A stretch of 55,769 nt of DNA from contig SCFE01000001.1 in the NCBI GenBank assembly GCA_004352715.1, forward strand, positions 4,132,892-4,188,660, given 5' to 3'. The notes beneath the pieces were generated by a model. That model saw only the letters and a list, made by a program, of their open reading frames with translations, was not told the DNA's origin and did no database searches. The stretch is from Hofstenia miamia (lineage: Eukaryota; Xenacoelomorpha; Acoela). The translations under genes and the position numbers were made by a program. Positions 21,782 to 34,069 of this stretch are shown one piece after another; positions within the stretch are counted from its first letter, which is position 1, and each line of letters begins with the position of its first letter.

Positions 21782-24700
21782 GTCGTCTAATAATGTTCCT
21801 GCTGTTTTGAGAACAGTAAATTACCGCAATTTTTGTTGCATGTTTGCAATTTCATGATCTCTGAGTATATGTAACACAAATACTTTTTGTTCAAAATTAG
21901 TTTTACCTTTGTTATATGCATTTGAAAAGGAACTCGCAATAGAATAAATTAGATAAATATTATGAGAATAAAAGCTTGGAAACATCTGTGTTATCTTGTC
22001 ACTGTCGCTTCTTCAATGGAGTACAGTCAATAAGATGAGAATCCTTGGTAACTGAGTCCAATCCCAACCAAAGGCAAGACACCACATCGCATACACAAAA
22101 TGGGATTCAAATGGTATTATTTACTANTCAGAGATGCCTGCAAATTTGTGGAAAACATCTACATAGTCCTGCAACGTACTTAAAAGTTATAAATGCAATT
22201 GATTATCCAACGTTGTCTTATTCAATTAACGCTTAAATATGTTTGCAGAAGGAAGCTGACAAAGTGTTTATTAAGCTCAAGCCGCTCTTAAAGCAATCAA
22301 TTTTAGCATTTGTGATTGAATTCAATCTGATTTCATCATGTTAAATTTGAGTAGAAGAATAAATGAGAATCATTCTTCTAATGGACTTTTCTACAAATAT
22401 TTTTAGTCATAAAATATAGAAGTACTAGTGTTTCTTAAAGCTCTCTTCTGAGCCCAATCTTTGATACAATTATATTTGTTTTTTAAGAGAATTATAATCT
22501 CAGAACTCATGGACAATATCACTTATTATTTGCGAAAGATTCACAATGTTACAGATTTTTCACCATATTGACCAGAAAACGTTTTATAAATTGCAAAGTA
22601 TTTTTTCCCATTGCTGAACTCTACATTTATTTTAAATCTCGTTTACTCACGCAAGAATGTATATAAAACAGAACTAATGATTATTGGACCAGCAAAACTT
22701 AAGAAAACTCTTACTGAAGAAATACATATCGATTCAAACTTTCAACAATTATGCAGTCTAATCATTCAAAAACTTTGATGGGTTATGGTATAGACGAATC
22801 TCTTAAAATAAAAGCACACATTAAATCTATTTGCAAATGTTGTAGATATCAAATTGTTGCCATGATTTCTTGCAGATTAGATGTATGGTCTACAAGAACA
22901 TCAATTAGGATTGTGTTATTGCAAAAATTTTTTTATCTGTTTATGTAATGCTCATATCGAATAAATCTTTCTATTATTATTATAATAAGAGTCAAAGCAA
23001 TATATTTGACAAAAGATACAAGTAAACTACAAACTAAATATATATATATATATATATANCTTCAGGGGTTAGGTATCGTTATCATCTCCGAAAAATTCCA
23101 AAATACAAAACAATTACTTATTGCACTCTGCCTATCACAGTTTCAACACTGATATTTTTTTACAAATATAAATTCGAAATATCGCATCATTCTGTTTAAA
23201 ACTTTCAATTGATCCTTTAAAACAATCATTTCTCGGAAAAGCATGATAATGCATACAACTATTGATTAAAATTTTAAATGTTATCTTTTTATTACCAAAT
23301 GCATATGTAATTTAAATTCGAATTTGGTCAACCATCAATTTCATTTCTAAAGCAATATATTAGATTAAAGTTTTTATGCTTAGATAAAAACTCTAATAGG
23401 TTTACCTAATAATAATAATAATAATAATATCCCAACACTGGTATTGCCCAAGTATTAATTGCTTTTATACTATTCTGACCATTCAATGCTGACTTCTGTA
23501 GTACCTTCCTTACTCTCCTCTTGTATTCTTTTCTTAACCTCGTCCTTTATTTCCTCATGATATGTTCTATCTCTCTCTATCACACCTAAGTACTTGTACC
23601 CCTCGTTGACTTCCTCAATCTTATCTCCACTGCTCGTCCTTACACCATCTCCATCTATTCACTTGCCTCTGGTCGTTGTCACTGTCGCACACTTTCCTAA
23701 TCCAAATTCCAACCCAAAATCTCTGCTTGCCTTCTCCAATGTCTCCACTTGCGTCTACAACATCTTCCTTGAACTTGCATACATCTTCAGGTAGTCCATA
23801 TACCATAGGTGACTCACTGCTCTAACATTCTTCTCCATCTTATACCCTATGCCTGTCTCCTTAAACTTTTCTGTGATAGGGATTAAGCTAACTACGAACA
23901 GTAGTGGTGCTAAGCTGTCTCCCTGGAATATACCCCGTCTAAACCTCAACAACCTATGTCCGTCTATCTCAGTCTGCTATTTTCCCATCTCTCTCCCTAG
24001 AAACTCAACCCATTTCCGTGAACTACATTGGCCTCTAGCGTCCTCAATACCCACCTATGTGATATGCTGTCATATGCCTTCCTGTAGTCTATCCAGGCCA
24101 TTGCTAAGTTTGTCTTATTATTATTATTATTATNNNNNNNNNNNNNNNNNNNNNNNNNNNNNNNNNNNNNNNNNNNNNNNNNNNNNNNNNNNNNNNNNNN
24201 NNNNNNNNNNNNNNNNNNNNNNNNNNNNNNNNNNNNNNNNNNNNNNNNNNNNNNNNNNNNNNNNNNNNNNNNNNNNNNNNNNNNNNNNNNNNNNNNNNNN
24301 NNNNNNNNNNNNNNNNNNNNNNNNNNNNNNNNNNNNNNNNNNNNNNNNNNNNNNNNNNNNNNNNNNNNNNNNNNNNNNNNNNNNNNNNNNNNNNNNNNNN
24401 NNNNNNNNNNNNNNNNNNNNNNNNNNNNNNNNNNNNNNNNNNNNNNNNNNNNNNNNNNNNNNNNNNNNNNNNNNNNNNNNNNNNNNNNNNNNNNNNNNNC
24501 CTAGTGCTCCTACAACTAGCGGGGCCTACTTCAACTTTCTTTAACTTCCACAGCCTTTCTATTTCCTCTGCCAACTCTCTGTACTTGTCTATCTTCTCCT
24601 TCTCCTTTCTTTCTACATTGCTGTCCCTTGGTACTGCTATGTCTATCACTGTTCCCAATCTTTTCTCTTTGTCTACCACTACTATGTCTGGCCTCCTTGC

Positions 24701-27567
24701 TTCTATTACCTTGCTTGTCTGGATGTTGAAGTCCCACAGTATCTTAACCTTATCATTCTCTAATACTCCCTGTGGCTTGTGCTCATACCACTTGTCTCCT
24801 GCTTCTAACCCATGCTGCCTGCTGAAGCTCCAATGTACCATTCGTCCAACCTTGTCATGCCTGAACTTATACTCATTCTGCGCCAACTTCTCACATCCTG
24901 CTATCAGATGATATACTGTCTCTGCCTCTCTCTTACATAGCCTACACTTATCACTTACTTCTACTCTTCTGTCTATATGCTTCTTCACCCAGTTTGTTCT
25001 TATTGCTTTCTCCTGTCCTGCCATTATCTGTGCTTCTGTAATCTCAACACTGGTATTGTCTCTTTATTGATGTTTTATTTTTTTATTATTAGTATATAAT
25101 GACAAATCGGAATGTATTAAAACCGATCGAGTAGTGCGTCAAGGCAAAGTAATAAGGACAATTGTATTGCAATATATTTAAATGACATTATTAAGCATAT
25201 TAATCATTATGAGACATATCCAATTGCTGACGACACTTGCCTCATAAATAATGATAATGATGCATTTAGGGCCAACAAAAATTTAAAAGTGATATTTAAA
25301 ATCTTTCTAACTATTTCACATCCAATCAATTAAAAATCAGTATTGAAAAAACGCAATTCCCTAAAAGAAATAACTAACAAGATCGAATTAACAGTTGACA
25401 GCGTTCAGATAAAACATAAATGATTAACGTTACATATTTAGGAGTTAATTTTGACAAAGATTTAAAATTTAACAATATTCACCTAAACAAGATACAAAAA
25501 TAGCTTCTGGCTTTAGATACTTATATACCACCTCAGAAATTTACGACCAGATTATAACGTTCAACTATTGCTTTCATTTTGTTTATCGCAATTACATTAT
25601 TGTTCATTTTTAAATATTAATTTTAATACAAAAAGCCGCTATTTACTATCAAAAACTTTTAATTGGTCAACTAAATTTTGCACGTAAGCATGATTGTATT
25701 ACTGAATACAGACGAAAGTATAATTAATATATTATCCCCGTTATATCAAATACAATTTCATGTAGCGGCAAGGCAATTTTATTTAAACATGAATCAATGT
25801 CTTTTCTTGCAAATTCTCCACGATCACATAGATTTAATCTCAGCAGTATTTCCTATCCTTGTTTTCATCAAGCAACCTCTAATATTTAGAACATTTTAAA
25901 GAATGAGTAGAAAAAATTACAAAAAGTTAGAAAATTTAAAAATGAGCTTTTCCATCGACAAGACACAATTTGAGACACAAGGATGCTAAGCTCATTTACC
26001 GATTTCTTACACTGGGCTCACCAAATACATAAACACACACACATTTATTAATATTATATATTATGCATGGATATTTAGCTTGTAGTTCTAAAATTGCAAC
26101 TTTTTGGCAAATATACTGCTTTGACTCTTATTATTATTACTATTATTAATAATAATACAAACCTTTTTATTGCTTTCTCTCTATGTTTCAGAAATCTCAT
26201 ATTTACTAAATCTTGATCAAGTCATATTCCAACCTCCTCATTATAATTTTATGCATTAAAATTAAAATTAACATTATCTAGTTTTTTAAACATAATTATT
26301 GAATGATATATACTTATAATGACATTTAATTGCAACCGCTAGTCAACACCTTTTGTTCAAATAACTCTAACTGTTGTGATTGCGATTAAGACTGCAACAC
26401 AGTGAGACGTGCCAATTCAATGTGTATTTAATAAAGACTACCCTGTATCTAGTATATGCTACAGTAGCACTTGAGAAGAAAACAAATGTTTTGATACACG
26501 CTGATTATTTCTATTTTATGATTAGCATCAATGGCGGAGAGAAGGGGCAAAAGGGCATTTACCTATCTAAGGTGAAACTTTCAAAAAAATCTCCCAAAAT
26601 TTTATAATTTAATGAGGAAAAGTTAATATGCTGAATAAAAGTTAGGATATGAAAATTTCAATTACAACTTATGACGTCTAAACGGAGTGGAAGCATAATA
26701 CAACTTATCCCCTTAAACAAAATTCGTTCCACCGCCACTGCATGACTGCATATCATACCAAATTTTATATTAAGTATGTATTTCAACATGAAAAAATATA
26801 ATTGAAATTATGTATTCTGTCCACAAAAGTAGAGGTTGTACATGACCAGATTTTCACTGATGGCCAAGTACAGTTATAGAAAATATTTATTATTACGTTT
26901 TATAAAATGACAAGAGAAAGCATATTACATGAAATTGTTCAAATTAGCTTAAGTAACGACATTAGGATACCCGCTCTGAAATGTCTATTACTGAAATTTA
27001 GAAGAGAATTATGAGCATTTTTGGAAATGCACATGTGCTAAAACACATCAAAATGATGATCTCAGAAATATGCTGAATTAAAACCTTTATAAAAACGCCA
27101 TTAAAGAAATTGAATGATATATATTAATAGTTACAAAATCATTGAAAAAGCTTATAGAGATCATCTAGGCATACCTAAATTTTTATAAACAAAATATTAT
27201 CCTACCCATTTGTGTTATTACTTTTCCTCACAAGAAAGGTTCCTGTTTCTACATTTGCAAACATTCGAGACACTTCTGATCGGCTGATAATTCCATACAC
27301 ATGATCAATGTCTACTATTTTCTCAACATGACTACTAGGAATCATTCCAACTTTGCCCGTGCTCACAGCTTCTGCCTTGAACCAACTCTTGTTGGGTTTT
27401 TCTATAACTCTTAATATATCATTAGTATGAAAAGAAAGTTCATTGAGGTCTTTAGCCTCAAAAGAGTTATTTGCTTTATATCGTGAGTGTGAGAGTTTTT
27501 TAGCACCTTTAGGTAGTATATCGTCACCGGTTTGTTCGTATTTGAATTTTCCAAATGAGCATCCCAT
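20307..27567 (-). CDS. Src-A: Src-family non-receptor tyrosine kinase, 2 exons
   Basis: Exon 1 is 27567-27206 and exon 2 is 21347-20307. The phase-2 intron lies between a GTAGGA donor and a TTTAG acceptor. The final 25 coding bases come from the other copy (2658-2634). The total is 475 residues. It starts MGCSFGK, so Gly2 and Cys3 fit myristoylation and palmitoylation at the inner membrane. SH3 is ~28-84. SH2 is ~91-180, with FLVRKS (Arg114). The kinase domain follows, with G215-R-G217-F-Y-G220, Lys237 in VAVK, Glu252 of helix C, HRD 326-328, DFG 346-348 and APE 369-371. The tail has Tyr467 (SHYAKNEN), placed like Src Tyr527. Oddities: the activation loop lacks any tyrosine and is three residues shorter than in Src, and the gatekeeper is Met281. 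The family phosphorylates protein tyrosines downstream of receptors and adhesion. LINE fragments lie in the intron. Confidence 0.88.
21348..22559. other. Src-A intron, 3' part: TA microsatellite and unassigned DNA
   Basis: TA repeats run at 21751-21779. A single n stands at 22127. 22040-22260 contains less AT-rich patches that may be decayed retroelement. No gene is supported. Confidence 0.45.
22560..22990 (+). mobile_element. Non-LTR retrotransposon 3' end with ATT tail
   Basis: The plus strand reads NKTELMIIGPAKLKKTL, the typical block after motif C in CR1/Jockey-like reverse transcriptases. A GYGIDESLKIKAHIKSICKC segment follows in another frame (the 'GVxLDxxLxxxxHI' block). The copy ends near 22985 in AATAAATC and a short ATT run, a likely 3' tail. 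Stops show decay. Confidence 0.62.
22991..23410. other. Unassigned intronic DNA with TA microsatellite
   Basis: A TA run at ~23040-23058 meets a single n (23059), a common place for an assembly break. The rest is AT-rich with no recognised feature. Confidence 0.45.
23411..24133 (-). mobile_element. LINE-A reverse transcriptase fragment flanked by ATT repeats
   Basis: On the minus strand: AWIDYRKAYDSISHRWVL (motif A), RRGIFQGDSLAPLLFVVSLI (motif B), then SHLWYMDYLKMYASS (motif C). The expected family motif is YMDD and here the second aspartate is Tyr. GLEFGLGKCA and the start of the linker follow, to AINTWAIPVLG. Both ends stop in trinucleotide repeats: TTA at 24117-24133, next to the gap, and TAA at 23409-23430. 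Frameshifts and the lost aspartate show it is inactive. It lies in the Src-A intron. Confidence 0.85.
24134..24499. other. Assembly gap (366 N)
   Basis: A gap inside the LINE-A cluster, next to an ATT microsatellite. Confidence 0.99.
24500..25060 (-). mobile_element. LINE-A C-terminal region with internal deletion
   Basis: A frame of ~175 codons starts near 25024 (MAGQEKAIRTNWVKKHI) and includes CRLCKREAETVYHLIAGCEK, a cysteine/histidine finger. It continues through HDKVGRMVHW, ARRPDIVVVDKEKRLGTVID and IDIAVPRDSNV to the gap. This is the region downstream of the polymerase in LINE-A, with a finger followed by a restriction-endonuclease-like PD...VVD pattern. Upstream, at 25041-25056, 16 bases (CTCAACACTGGTATTG) are identical to the end of the polymerase linker at ~5777-5793. 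The segment between has been deleted. The remaining frame is open, so decay is modest. Confidence 0.82.
25075..25910 (+). mobile_element. Non-LTR retrotransposon, motifs B to thumb, heavily decayed
   Basis: The plus strand reads VVRQGKVI (motif B), then YPIADDTCLINNDND (motif C with both aspartates) near 25210-25260. Spaced blocks like those after motif C follow, in shifting frames with many stops. Its family differs from LINE-A. It lies in the Src-A intron. Confidence 0.7.
25911..27205. other. Src-A intron, 5' part
   Basis: AT-rich intronic DNA. A 75-codon frame at 26380-26607 has no recognised product. The splice donor GTAGGA (minus strand) is at 27205-27200. Confidence 0.5.
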
Positions 27568-28234
27568 CCAGTGTATTAAATCTTTCTATCACAATCAAAA
27601 TGAGTAACAAGTAATAAGCAGTGTATAAAAGATTGTTCGCCAATTTTCAACAACGTTAAGCCATATGACGATAATAAACTACTACAAGTTACATTTAGCT
27701 ACAATTTCTTCGTTAAATGATGAATATATCCGTTTAAATTTGTTTCCCGTAAAAAATTATTCTTGAAATTCAGAGTGCATTATAAAATATGGTAGCTTAA
27801 AGGAATTCTTGGAAAAAATAAAAGCGGAAGCTAAATTAAATCATTCACGAGTTTTTGGACGATGAATTTCTTGGGAGTGAAAGTTGATCATATTTGGAAA
27901 TTACTACGTGGACGTATACTTCATTAATATTAAGACATCAATCTAATCAAATGTTCACAGGTGTTATATAGATTCATATATTTTAAAATTATATTATATA
28001 AATATTACATTATCAAAGAGGTTCCACGAATGATAAAATTCACTCGTCTAACAAAAGTATTTACATAAATTTTCCAAAAGAGATCACTATCAATATTAAG
28101 ACAAACATATTTGACATTTTCCTGAATTGGAATTTCTTTGTTATCAATACTGATATGAGTAATTATAATTTGACGAAGAGTAAGATCAATTTAGCGTTTT
28201 CTGCGAAAGGCTATTTCCACCGATTTATCAGCAT

Positions 28235-28235
<1 letters not shown>
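27568..28235. other. Region upstream of Src-A exon 1
   Basis: Probable promoter and 5' UTR of Src-A (minus strand). The context just before its ATG is ACACTGG. No TATA box or other element can be assigned. The short interval to the GA repeat is AT-rich and featureless. Confidence 0.35.

Positions 28236-28290
<55 letters not shown>
28236..28290. repeat. GA microsatellite
   Basis: AG/GA dinucleotides run for ~55 bases with one C interruption near 28267. On the minus strand the repeat encodes a serine/leucine run in a chance open frame (28191-28469). Confidence 0.97.
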
Positions 28291-29916
28291 TTTATTTCAG
28301 CTGAGTATTGCGAAACAGTATCATGCCTTCTAGTAACAGTTGATATTCTCTTATCATCAGAGTACTTTGCTAGATGTATGTCGTTACGACCAAAAGGTAT
28401 TGGGGTTAGGGGATCAGTGTTGGTAGTAAATTGTGGGCCAGACATTGAACCACCTTGAGGTAATTGCACTCAGGCCCCAAGCGCGGCCCAATGCAGATTA
28501 GACCCAATTCCAGCCCGGCCCCTTCTTAAAATATCAATTATTCGGCACAATAAGCCCTGTCCAAATTATTTTTCTTTTGTGCCACTGATAGTGTCTTTTT
28601 CCTCATAAAGGCACATAAGCACTACACTATGAATTTGATTGGACAATTTTCATAATTTATTGATAAATGTGTGCATAGGTGCTTATCCGCTTTAGTCCGT
28701 CAACAATGCTAATTCAATTCTGTTAAAATTCAAATTGCATTGTTAACCTTAATACAATAAACGTGTCGTACAGCACTATAGGCATGGGAGTTCAACCCTC
28801 CCTGGAGCAGATGTGAGCTGTTTTCTGTAAATGATTGCTTTCGGCTTATAAATAGTATTGAATATGCATTTTCACAAATGTTGCCAAAGAAGGCAAAAAT
28901 TTTCTAAATTGTTTTAAATTTGTGCATAGATTAAACTTAAATTGCTTAGATATTTTTTTAACTTTTTGTTGATTTCTTCTTAAAATTGTAGTAAGCGCTT
29001 GCATCTCACAAAATAATAACATCTCAAAAATCCGAGTGCACAATGTAAATGAGGTATGTGCCCTCAAAATGAAGATGTTTATATTTTAATTTTTTGCTTA
29101 GACTTTTATAGAAAACATATAAAAATTTTGTAATGTTAAGTGAGATAATGGTGATTGTTCGTATAACTGACAACGATTTATCAACATGATTAATCTCCAG
29201 ATATTTTTTTATTAACTGGGCATGGCAAAACTTAACTGCCATTTTGCACTGAAATCGATTATTGTAATTAGCCGTTTGCAAGTAAACAAACCTTAAGAAA
29301 AGGGAATCACAACAAGAGTATTTATATTCTGCTACTCTTTTATCCAAATATTTTATAAAAATTAATTCTATATGAAGATGAAATTTACGTTTGTTTTAAT
29401 TTGTATATGTATTTTTAAACGTTCTACAAAACTACTAGTGTTTCACTAAAAAATTTTGAAAAGTTTTTACAAAATTTCATTTAAAATCTTAATTTCTTCT
29501 ACTACAACATTTTATGTATTGTTTTAAGGGAAAAAATGTTGGTATTCAGTCACTGTAATAATATACTATTTTTTTGAAGCGACCCCCTCTTAAACTATTG
29601 CAACCCTCTGCTCAGTACTATGCTCTACGGCCAAGATATATTTCGCGTTTCATAAGTTCTTCCTAACTCCCCAACTAATTATTAACAAATTTTTTCAGAA
29701 ATGCAATGGTCCTTTTATCGTTTTGGAACATATCACTTCTTATATATTCAATTACTAAATTTCTCTGCCAACTTACATCAGCACAAAGTAAATGAAATTT
29801 TCACAAACGCTGTTTGCTTGTAGGAGACAAAATTTAGATGTTGAAAGTATTGGACCAGCCAATAATGCAGTGATGATTAAATTCAAAGGGAATGTTTTTT
29901 GTCATTATCAAAGTTT
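28291..29916. other. Intergenic DNA between Src-A and Src-B, one GC-rich island
   Basis: An island at 28430-28530 (CAGGCCCCAAGCGCGGCCCA, CCAGCCCGGCCCC) resembles the one at 29965-30045. No coding region is supported; frames at 28846-29347 lack homology that I recognise. Confidence 0.45.
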
Positions 29917-30772
29917 ATGTTTTCAAGTGAATTTTTTCTTGTATTTAAAATACCAATTAAAACATTAGGCTCAAGCAAAGCCCAAGCCCAAGTCCGCAAC
30001 AGCCCGACCCAACTTTAGGCCCACACCAAATCCAACTCTGCGAGAAGATGAACAGATTGATTAAAACCTAACATATAAGAGTTGATTCATTCAAGGGTTA
30101 GTATCTCAAGAGTGCAAAAAAACTTCACTAAAAGTTTGTCTGAAGCACAGAATTCAAAGCTGCTGAATAATCGAGAAGCAAACGAGGAACAAACGTATGA
30201 CTGTCATCTAGGCCTTTGTAGTTTCATGAGTTATGCATAAACAATAATTAAGAATGGACAAAACTTTGCGATATACAAATTGATTAGGATCATGACTATT
30301 TGCTTCTAATAGAAACCTTAGCCCAATTGTATCTAGAAATCTAGCAGGAATTTGAGTAACGACTATAGGACGAACCGATTCGGGACTAGATATATTAGAA
30401 TCTTCGGCAAATCAATTTTTAAAATGAAACAGACTTTCAAAATAATGTGAAACAAGTTTTGGAATTTTATTAATGCATTGTCTGAATTCTTCATGATCTT
30501 ACTTTTTAGCACGTAAAATATATGGGTTTATCCTTCATGTGTAAAGAAAGTGACCTAATCAAAGCTTTCAGGGGCTTACGCACGATTTTCTGAGGGGGAA
30601 AGGGTAATCTCAGTCGCGATCAAGTACGCAACCAAAAGCTGAGCGGAATCCCACGAAGTTTCTGAAAATATTGAGAGGATGCCCTAAAATGCATTTCACA
30701 ATTTAGTTGTTACATTTTTGGAATTTTTTTGAGAAAAATTTTGGTTTAATCAATCAAAATCCCTTTTGAAAA
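29917..30772 (-). mobile_element. Non-LTR retrotransposon fragment (fingers to motif A) with GC-rich island
   Basis: On the minus strand, SVRPIVVTQIPARFLDTIGL (motif 0 region, ~30300-30375) is followed by NQFVYRKVLSIL (motif 1-2), ITHETTK, and then VPRLLLDYSAALNSVLQTN (motif A) near 30128-30200. A GC-rich island at 29965-30045 (CAAGCCCAAGTCCGC, AACAGCCCGACCC) lies beyond motif A. The same block recurs at 54568-55423 with rare substitutions, and part of it recurs after the n at 30773. It is not translatable as a whole. Confidence 0.7.
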
Positions 30773-30773
30773 N

Positions 30774-31668
30774 GCAGGAATTTGAGTAACGACTATAGGA
30801 CGAAACGATTTGGGACTAGATATATTCGAATCTTCGGCAAATCAATTTTTAAAATGAAACAGACTTTCAAAATAATGTGAAACAAGTTTTGGAATTTTGT
30901 GCATGCATTTCTGACATCTTCATGATCTTACTTTTTAGCACGTAAAATATATGGGTTTATCCTTCATGTGAAAAGAAAGTGACCTAATCAAAGCTTTCAG
31001 GGGCTTACGCACGATTTTCTGAGGGGGTGGGGGTAATCTCAGTCGCGATCAATTTACGCGACCAAAAGCTGAGCGGAACCCCACGAAGTTTCTGAAAATA
31101 TTGAGAGGATGCCCTGAAATGCATTTCACAATTTAGTTGTTACATTTTTGGAATTTTTTTGAGAAAAATTTTGGTTTAATCAATCAAAATCTATTTTGAA
31201 AACCTGACTGGAGGACATTCCACCATGTCCCTCTTGTGTACGTTACGTTCTGCATGTATTTCTGGCAAAAGTTTCGATTTGGATTTGGACCAGACTCTCA
31301 AAGCACAATATTGACTTAATATTAGCTATGTACATGTACTAATACAAGCAAAAATGAACATGAAAAACTTCTGAACTAATTAAAATTCAATATGCACATG
31401 ATGAACCTGATTATTAAAAACAGCTATTTTAAGTTTCGAATATTTTATATTTTTATCTGTGTGATTGTATTGTATTGTTATTTTGATTGTATTGTTGTTG
31501 TTTTTAATTTTAATTGTCTAGCTTAGTTTGTAGTGCATGTGTATATAGGTGCCTGTACATTTGTTTTTTTGTAAATATGTATTTTACTTATTTGTACATG
31601 AGCTATTATGACAAACGAAATAAAGCTAATGAAGTACACTTACTTCTTCCACATATTAAGTAAATGTG
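30774..31668. repeat. Second copy of 30336-30772 plus its right extension
   Basis: Starting right after the single n, this repeats GCAGGAATTTGAGTAACGAC and the rest of the preceding block with ~2-3% differences. It then runs on through CATTCCACCATGTCCC to a 3'-end-like sequence (GACAAACGAAATAAAGC). The extension recurs at 31974-32446. Redundant contig or tandem duplication cannot be told apart here. Confidence 0.75.
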
Positions 31669-31686
31669 NNNNNNNNNNNNNNNNNN

Positions 31687-32989
31687 GAGGATGCCCTGAA
31701 ATGCATTTCACAATTTAGTTGTTACATTTTTGGAATTTTTTTGAGAAAAATTTTGGTTTAATCAATCAAAATCCCTTTTGAAAACCTGATCGGGGGACAT
31801 TCTACCATGTCCTTCTCTCTTGTGTGCGTTACGTTCTGAGAAAAATTTATGTTTAATCAAACAAAATCCATTTTGAAAACCTGACGGGGGGACATTCTAC
31901 CATGTCCCTCTCTTGTGTGCGTTACGTTCTGAGAAAAAATTATGTTTAATCAACCAAAATCCATTTTGAAAACCTCACTGGGGGACATTCCACCATGTCC
32001 CTCTTGTGTACGTTACGTTCTGCATGTATTTCTGGCAAAAGTTTCGATTTGGATTTGGACCAGACTCTCAAAGCACAATATTGACTTAACATTAGCTATG
32101 TACATGTACTAATACAAACAAAAAATGAACATGAAAAACTTCTGAACTAATTAAAATTCAATATGCACATGATGAACCTGATTATTAAAAACAGCTATTT
32201 TAAGTTTCGAATATTTTATATTTTTATCTGTGTGATTGTATTGTATTGTTATTTTGATTGTATTGTTGTTGTTTTTAATTTTAATTGTCTAGCTTAGTTT
32301 GTAGTGCATGTGCATATAGGTGCCTGTACATTTGTTTTTTTGTAAATATGTATTTTACTTATTTGTACATTTGCTATTATGACAAACGAAATAAAGCTAA
32401 TAAAGATTTAAGTACACTTACTTCTTCCACATATTAAGTAAATGTGACTGGGTGACACAGCTGGCCTGAAAACATTAAGAGAAAAATGGATCCGTCTAGC
32501 TCTATCCTCAAATTCCTGATTTCCACATTTGTAAATCTTGTATTAAACGTGTGTTCAATAATTGATATATTTATATAATTTATATTTAACATTAACATAA
32601 ATACTAACAAAATCAGTAAATAAATTATTTAAAACAAATAAGCTTTCTACAATTTAAACATAAACAAATCGATTATTTTGAGTTGTTGTTATAATATAAT
32701 ACAAATTTTTTCCAAAAATAATCTCTTAGTTCATTATTCACATTCTTAGGGGAATTAAATAGATTGATATTGGAATGTAAATGAATAGACTGGCCATATA
32801 TGAAATGCGATGAAAATAGAAAGTTAACGTTGTTTGTTTTCTAAAATGTGAACATCTAAATAGCAATTTCTTTGATGATCTTAAATCAGTCCTGAAAGCA
32901 ACGTAGAAGTACAGGTTATGTAAAAGATTGAAGTCAATATGTTCATTTAAAATCTTGTTTAAAAAAATAGATCTATTAATTGTAATTTA
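31687..32989. repeat. Further repeat copy with three ~94-bp tandem units
   Basis: About 31690-32010 carries three units of ~94 bp, each containing GGGGACATTC(T/C)ACCATGTCC and GCGTTACGTTCTG. The copies of the GGGGACAT block lie near 31793, 31888 and 31981. The remainder repeats 31201-31668 and continues into 32447-32989, which itself recurs after the n at 32990. No coding region is seen. Confidence 0.75.
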
Positions 32990-32990
32990 N

Positions 32991-34069
32991 ACATATTAAG
33001 TAAATGTGGCTGGGTGACACAGCTGGCCTGAAAACATTAAGAGAAAAATGGATCCTTCTAGCTCTATCCTCAAATTCCTGATTTCTATATTTGTAAATCT
33101 TGTATTAAACGTGTGTTCAATAATTGATATATTTATATAATTTATATTTAACATTAACATAGATACTAACAAAATCAATAAATAAATTATTTAAAACAAA
33201 TAAGTTTACTACAATTTAAACATAAACAAATCAATTATTTTGAGTTGTTGTTATAATATAATACAAATTTTTTCCAAAAAAATAATCTCTTAGTTCATTA
33301 TTGACCTTCTTAGGGGAATTAAATAGATTGATATTGGAATGTAAATGAATATACTGGCCATATATGAAATGCGATGAAAATAGAAAGTTAACGTTGCTTG
33401 TTTTCTAAAATGTGAACATCTAAATAGCAATTTCTTTGATGATCTTAAATCAGTTCTGAAAGGAACGTAGAAGTACAGGTTATGTAAAAGATTGAAGTCA
33501 ATATGTTCATTTAAAATCTTGTTTAAAAAAATAGATCTATTAATTGTAATTTATATGAAAATTTTTAAGATTTTCAGCCTTTCAAGATATAGTTGTTCTG
33601 AATATATCCAGCGAGTACATCTACGTTGGAATCGTTCAAACCTATCAAGCATAGACACGTTTGAATTTCACACCAAAGAAGCATACTTAATTGATGACAA
33701 CATCATAGAACTATATATTTTCAATTTCACTTACCAACGCTCATTGAATGGTTTTCTCTTCAATAAGGTAGTTGTGCACGATTTATATTTAACATTAACA
33801 TATATACTAACAAAATCAATAAATAAATTATTTAAAACAAATAAGCTTTCTACAATTTAAACATAAACAAATCTATTATTTTGAGTTGTTGTTATAATAT
33901 AATACAAATTTTTTCCAAAAATAATCTCTTAGTTCATTATTGACATTCTTAGGGGAATTAAATAGATTGATATTGGAATGTAAATGAATAGTCAGGCTTT
34001 AAATCATCTACAAAAAAATACATAGCTTGTCGCCACATCATTAATAAAAATTGTCGAAAGGAGTGGACC
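32991..34069. repeat. Duplicated segments of the same repeat region
   Basis: 32991-33551 matches 32432-32989 closely and continues past the point where the first copy ends at an n. 33553-33780 recurs, diverged, at 34216-34440. 33781-33990 repeats part of 33135-33345. 33991-34069 recurs at 34675-34755. The later duplications have no n at their edges, so they are more likely real rearrangements. The 122-codon frame at 33492-33860 is antisense to reverse transcriptase-derived sequence. Confidence 0.7.

Noticed and set aside
23594-24911. Plus-strand frames rich in Ser, Leu and Pro
   Set aside because: They are antisense to LINE-A reverse transcriptase and endonuclease-like frames, which carry the conserved motifs.
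28191-28469. Serine/leucine-repeat protein on the minus strand
   Set aside because: The repeat is simply the GA microsatellite translated; flanking codons show no protein-like pattern.
33492-33860. 122-codon plus-strand frame
   Set aside because: Lies in duplicated repeat sequence and is antisense to the CR1-like thumb region recognisable at 34.2-34.4 kb.
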